Shown piece after piece: positions 63,331 through 64,000 of a stretch of 64,000 bases of DNA. The translations under genes were made by a program, and so were the position numbers. The notes under the pieces are model-generated. The model did not search any database. It was not told where the DNA came from and saw only the letters and a list, made by a program, of their open reading frames with translations. Within the stretch, counting starts at the first letter, position 1, and every line of letters starts with the position of its first letter. Source of the stretch: Streptomyces sp. NBC_01497 (GTDB taxonomy: Bacteria > Actinomycetota > Actinomycetes > Streptomycetales > Streptomycetaceae); contig NZ_CP109427.1 of NCBI RefSeq assembly GCF_036250695.1, positions 992,001-1,056,000 on the forward strand, given 5' to 3'.

Positions 63331-64000
63331 GTGAACAGTACCGAGAGCAGCGCTCTGACGATCCTCATTCTGGCAGCGGTCGTTCTTGTGGCGGTGGTCT
63401 CGAACCGGTTGAGCGAGCGCATCCGGGTTCCGGCGCCGTTCCTCTTCCTGGTGGGCGCCGCCGCCGTCTCGGACATCGTTCCCGGGGTCGGGGGCAAGGT
63501 ACCGATCGGGCTGGTCGAGCAGGTGGTGACCGTCGCGCTGATCGTGGTGCTGTTCGACGGCGGTCTGGGCATCGGATGGCGCCGCTTCCGCGCGGCGGCC
63601 GTGCCCGTCGTCACGCTCGGTGTGGCCGGGACGATCCTGACCACCGGCGCGGTGACGCTCCTCGCGCACTACGCGTGCGACCTGTCGTGGCGCACCGCGC
63701 TCCTCCTCGGCGCGGCCCTGGCGCCGACTGACCCGGCGGTCGTCTTCTCCGTACTGGGACGCCGCGAGATCACCGGGCGTACGGGCACGATCCTGGAGGG
63801 TGAGTCGGGGGCCAACGACCCCGTGGGCATCGCCCTGATGGTGGCCCTGCTCGGCGCCGGCGGCAGCGCGGGCACGCAAGTGGGCCACATCCTCACCACG
63901 TTCGCCGAACAGATGGTGGTCGGCGTGGCGGTGGGCGCGGCCGGTGGGTTCGCGCTTGTGTGGTTCATCCGCAAGGTGCCGTTGCCGGGCGCGGGCCTGC
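63331..64000 (+). CDS. cation/proton antiporter, CPA1 (NhaP-like), 3'-truncated by window
   Basis: 223 complete codons to the edge. Helices with APTDPAVVFSVLG (the TDP motif) and GESGANDPVGIALM (the ND ion-binding pair) are diagnostic of CPA1 antiporters such as NhaP2/CvrA, which exchange Na+ or K+ for H+. GTG 63331 starts the frame. The C-terminus lies outside the window. Confidence 0.93.
   Translation, partial: MNSTESSALTILILAAVVLVAVVSNRLSERIRVPAPFLFLVGAAAVSDIVPGVGGKVPIGLVEQVVTVALIVVLFDGGLGIGWRRFRAAAVPVVTLGVAGTILTTGAVTLLAHYACDLSWRTALLLGAALAPTDPAVVFSVLGRREITGRTGTILEGESGANDPVGIALMVALLGAGGSAGTQVGHILTTFAEQMVVGVAVGAAGGFALVWFIRKVPLPGAGL

Overview
The window reads as a streptomycete chromosome, probably a variable arm. 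It is very GC-rich, starts are often GTG or TTG, stop/start overlaps of 4 bases are common, and it carries actinobacterial hallmarks: a four-gene conservon, a mycothiol-dependent isomerase, a DinB/DUF664 protein and many secreted glycoside hydrolases with ricin-type lectin domains. No replication, ribosomal or central-metabolism genes are seen. Remnants of IS630-, IS1380- and IS701-like transposases and several decayed genes are scattered between intact ones.

Layout. 0-4.4 kb: DUF308 protein and TetR regulator around a large inverted repeat, decayed monooxygenase/IS630 sequence, then an Rrf2 regulator facing a SnoaL-like gene. 4.6-7.2 kb: a three-gene cassette joined by 4-base overlaps, encoding an acidic tandem-repeat peptide, a JmjC/cupin oxygenase and a sucrase/ferredoxin-like Fe-S protein; this is the best candidate for an undescribed system. 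7.5-11.4 kb: tRNA-Pro, DinB protein, LysR regulator, aldo/keto reductase, serine hydrolase. 11.5-15.5 kb: a conservon (cvnA-D) ending in a GAF protein. 16-24 kb: GH92 mannosidase, an HTH/response-regulator fusion, a frameshifted lipoprotein, a cobalamin-riboswitch-controlled cbtB-cbtA-FhuF-like operon and an SDR. 24.4-32.4 kb: a giant secreted phosphodiester glycosidase/metallophosphatase, a membrane-anchored mannose-lectin protein, and an EamA transporter facing an RpiR regulator.

32.4-47.7 kb is the most eroded part: a PLP-decarboxylase pseudogene, three Ig/IPT-fold proteins, a methyltransferase, an SGNH esterase and a GH59 enzyme (both with ricin domains), GH27 and ankyrin remnants, a mycothiol-dependent protein, a TetR/ester cyclase pair and an IS1380 remnant. 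47.9-55.7 kb is a stress-like island: two DUF2267 proteins, a frameshifted MFS transporter, a UBP zinc finger, a cNMP/thioredoxin-reductase-like flavoprotein and Hsp20. 56-64 kb holds TetR, peroxiredoxin-like, SDR, a beta-propeller protein, DUF389 and the start of a cation/proton antiporter cut by the right edge.

Recurring theme: many regulators sit divergently from or beside the gene they probably control, with visible inverted repeats between them (TetR/DUF308, Rrf2/SnoaL, RpiR/EamA, TetR/peroxiredoxin). All functions are read from sequence motifs and remembered family features; no database search was run.
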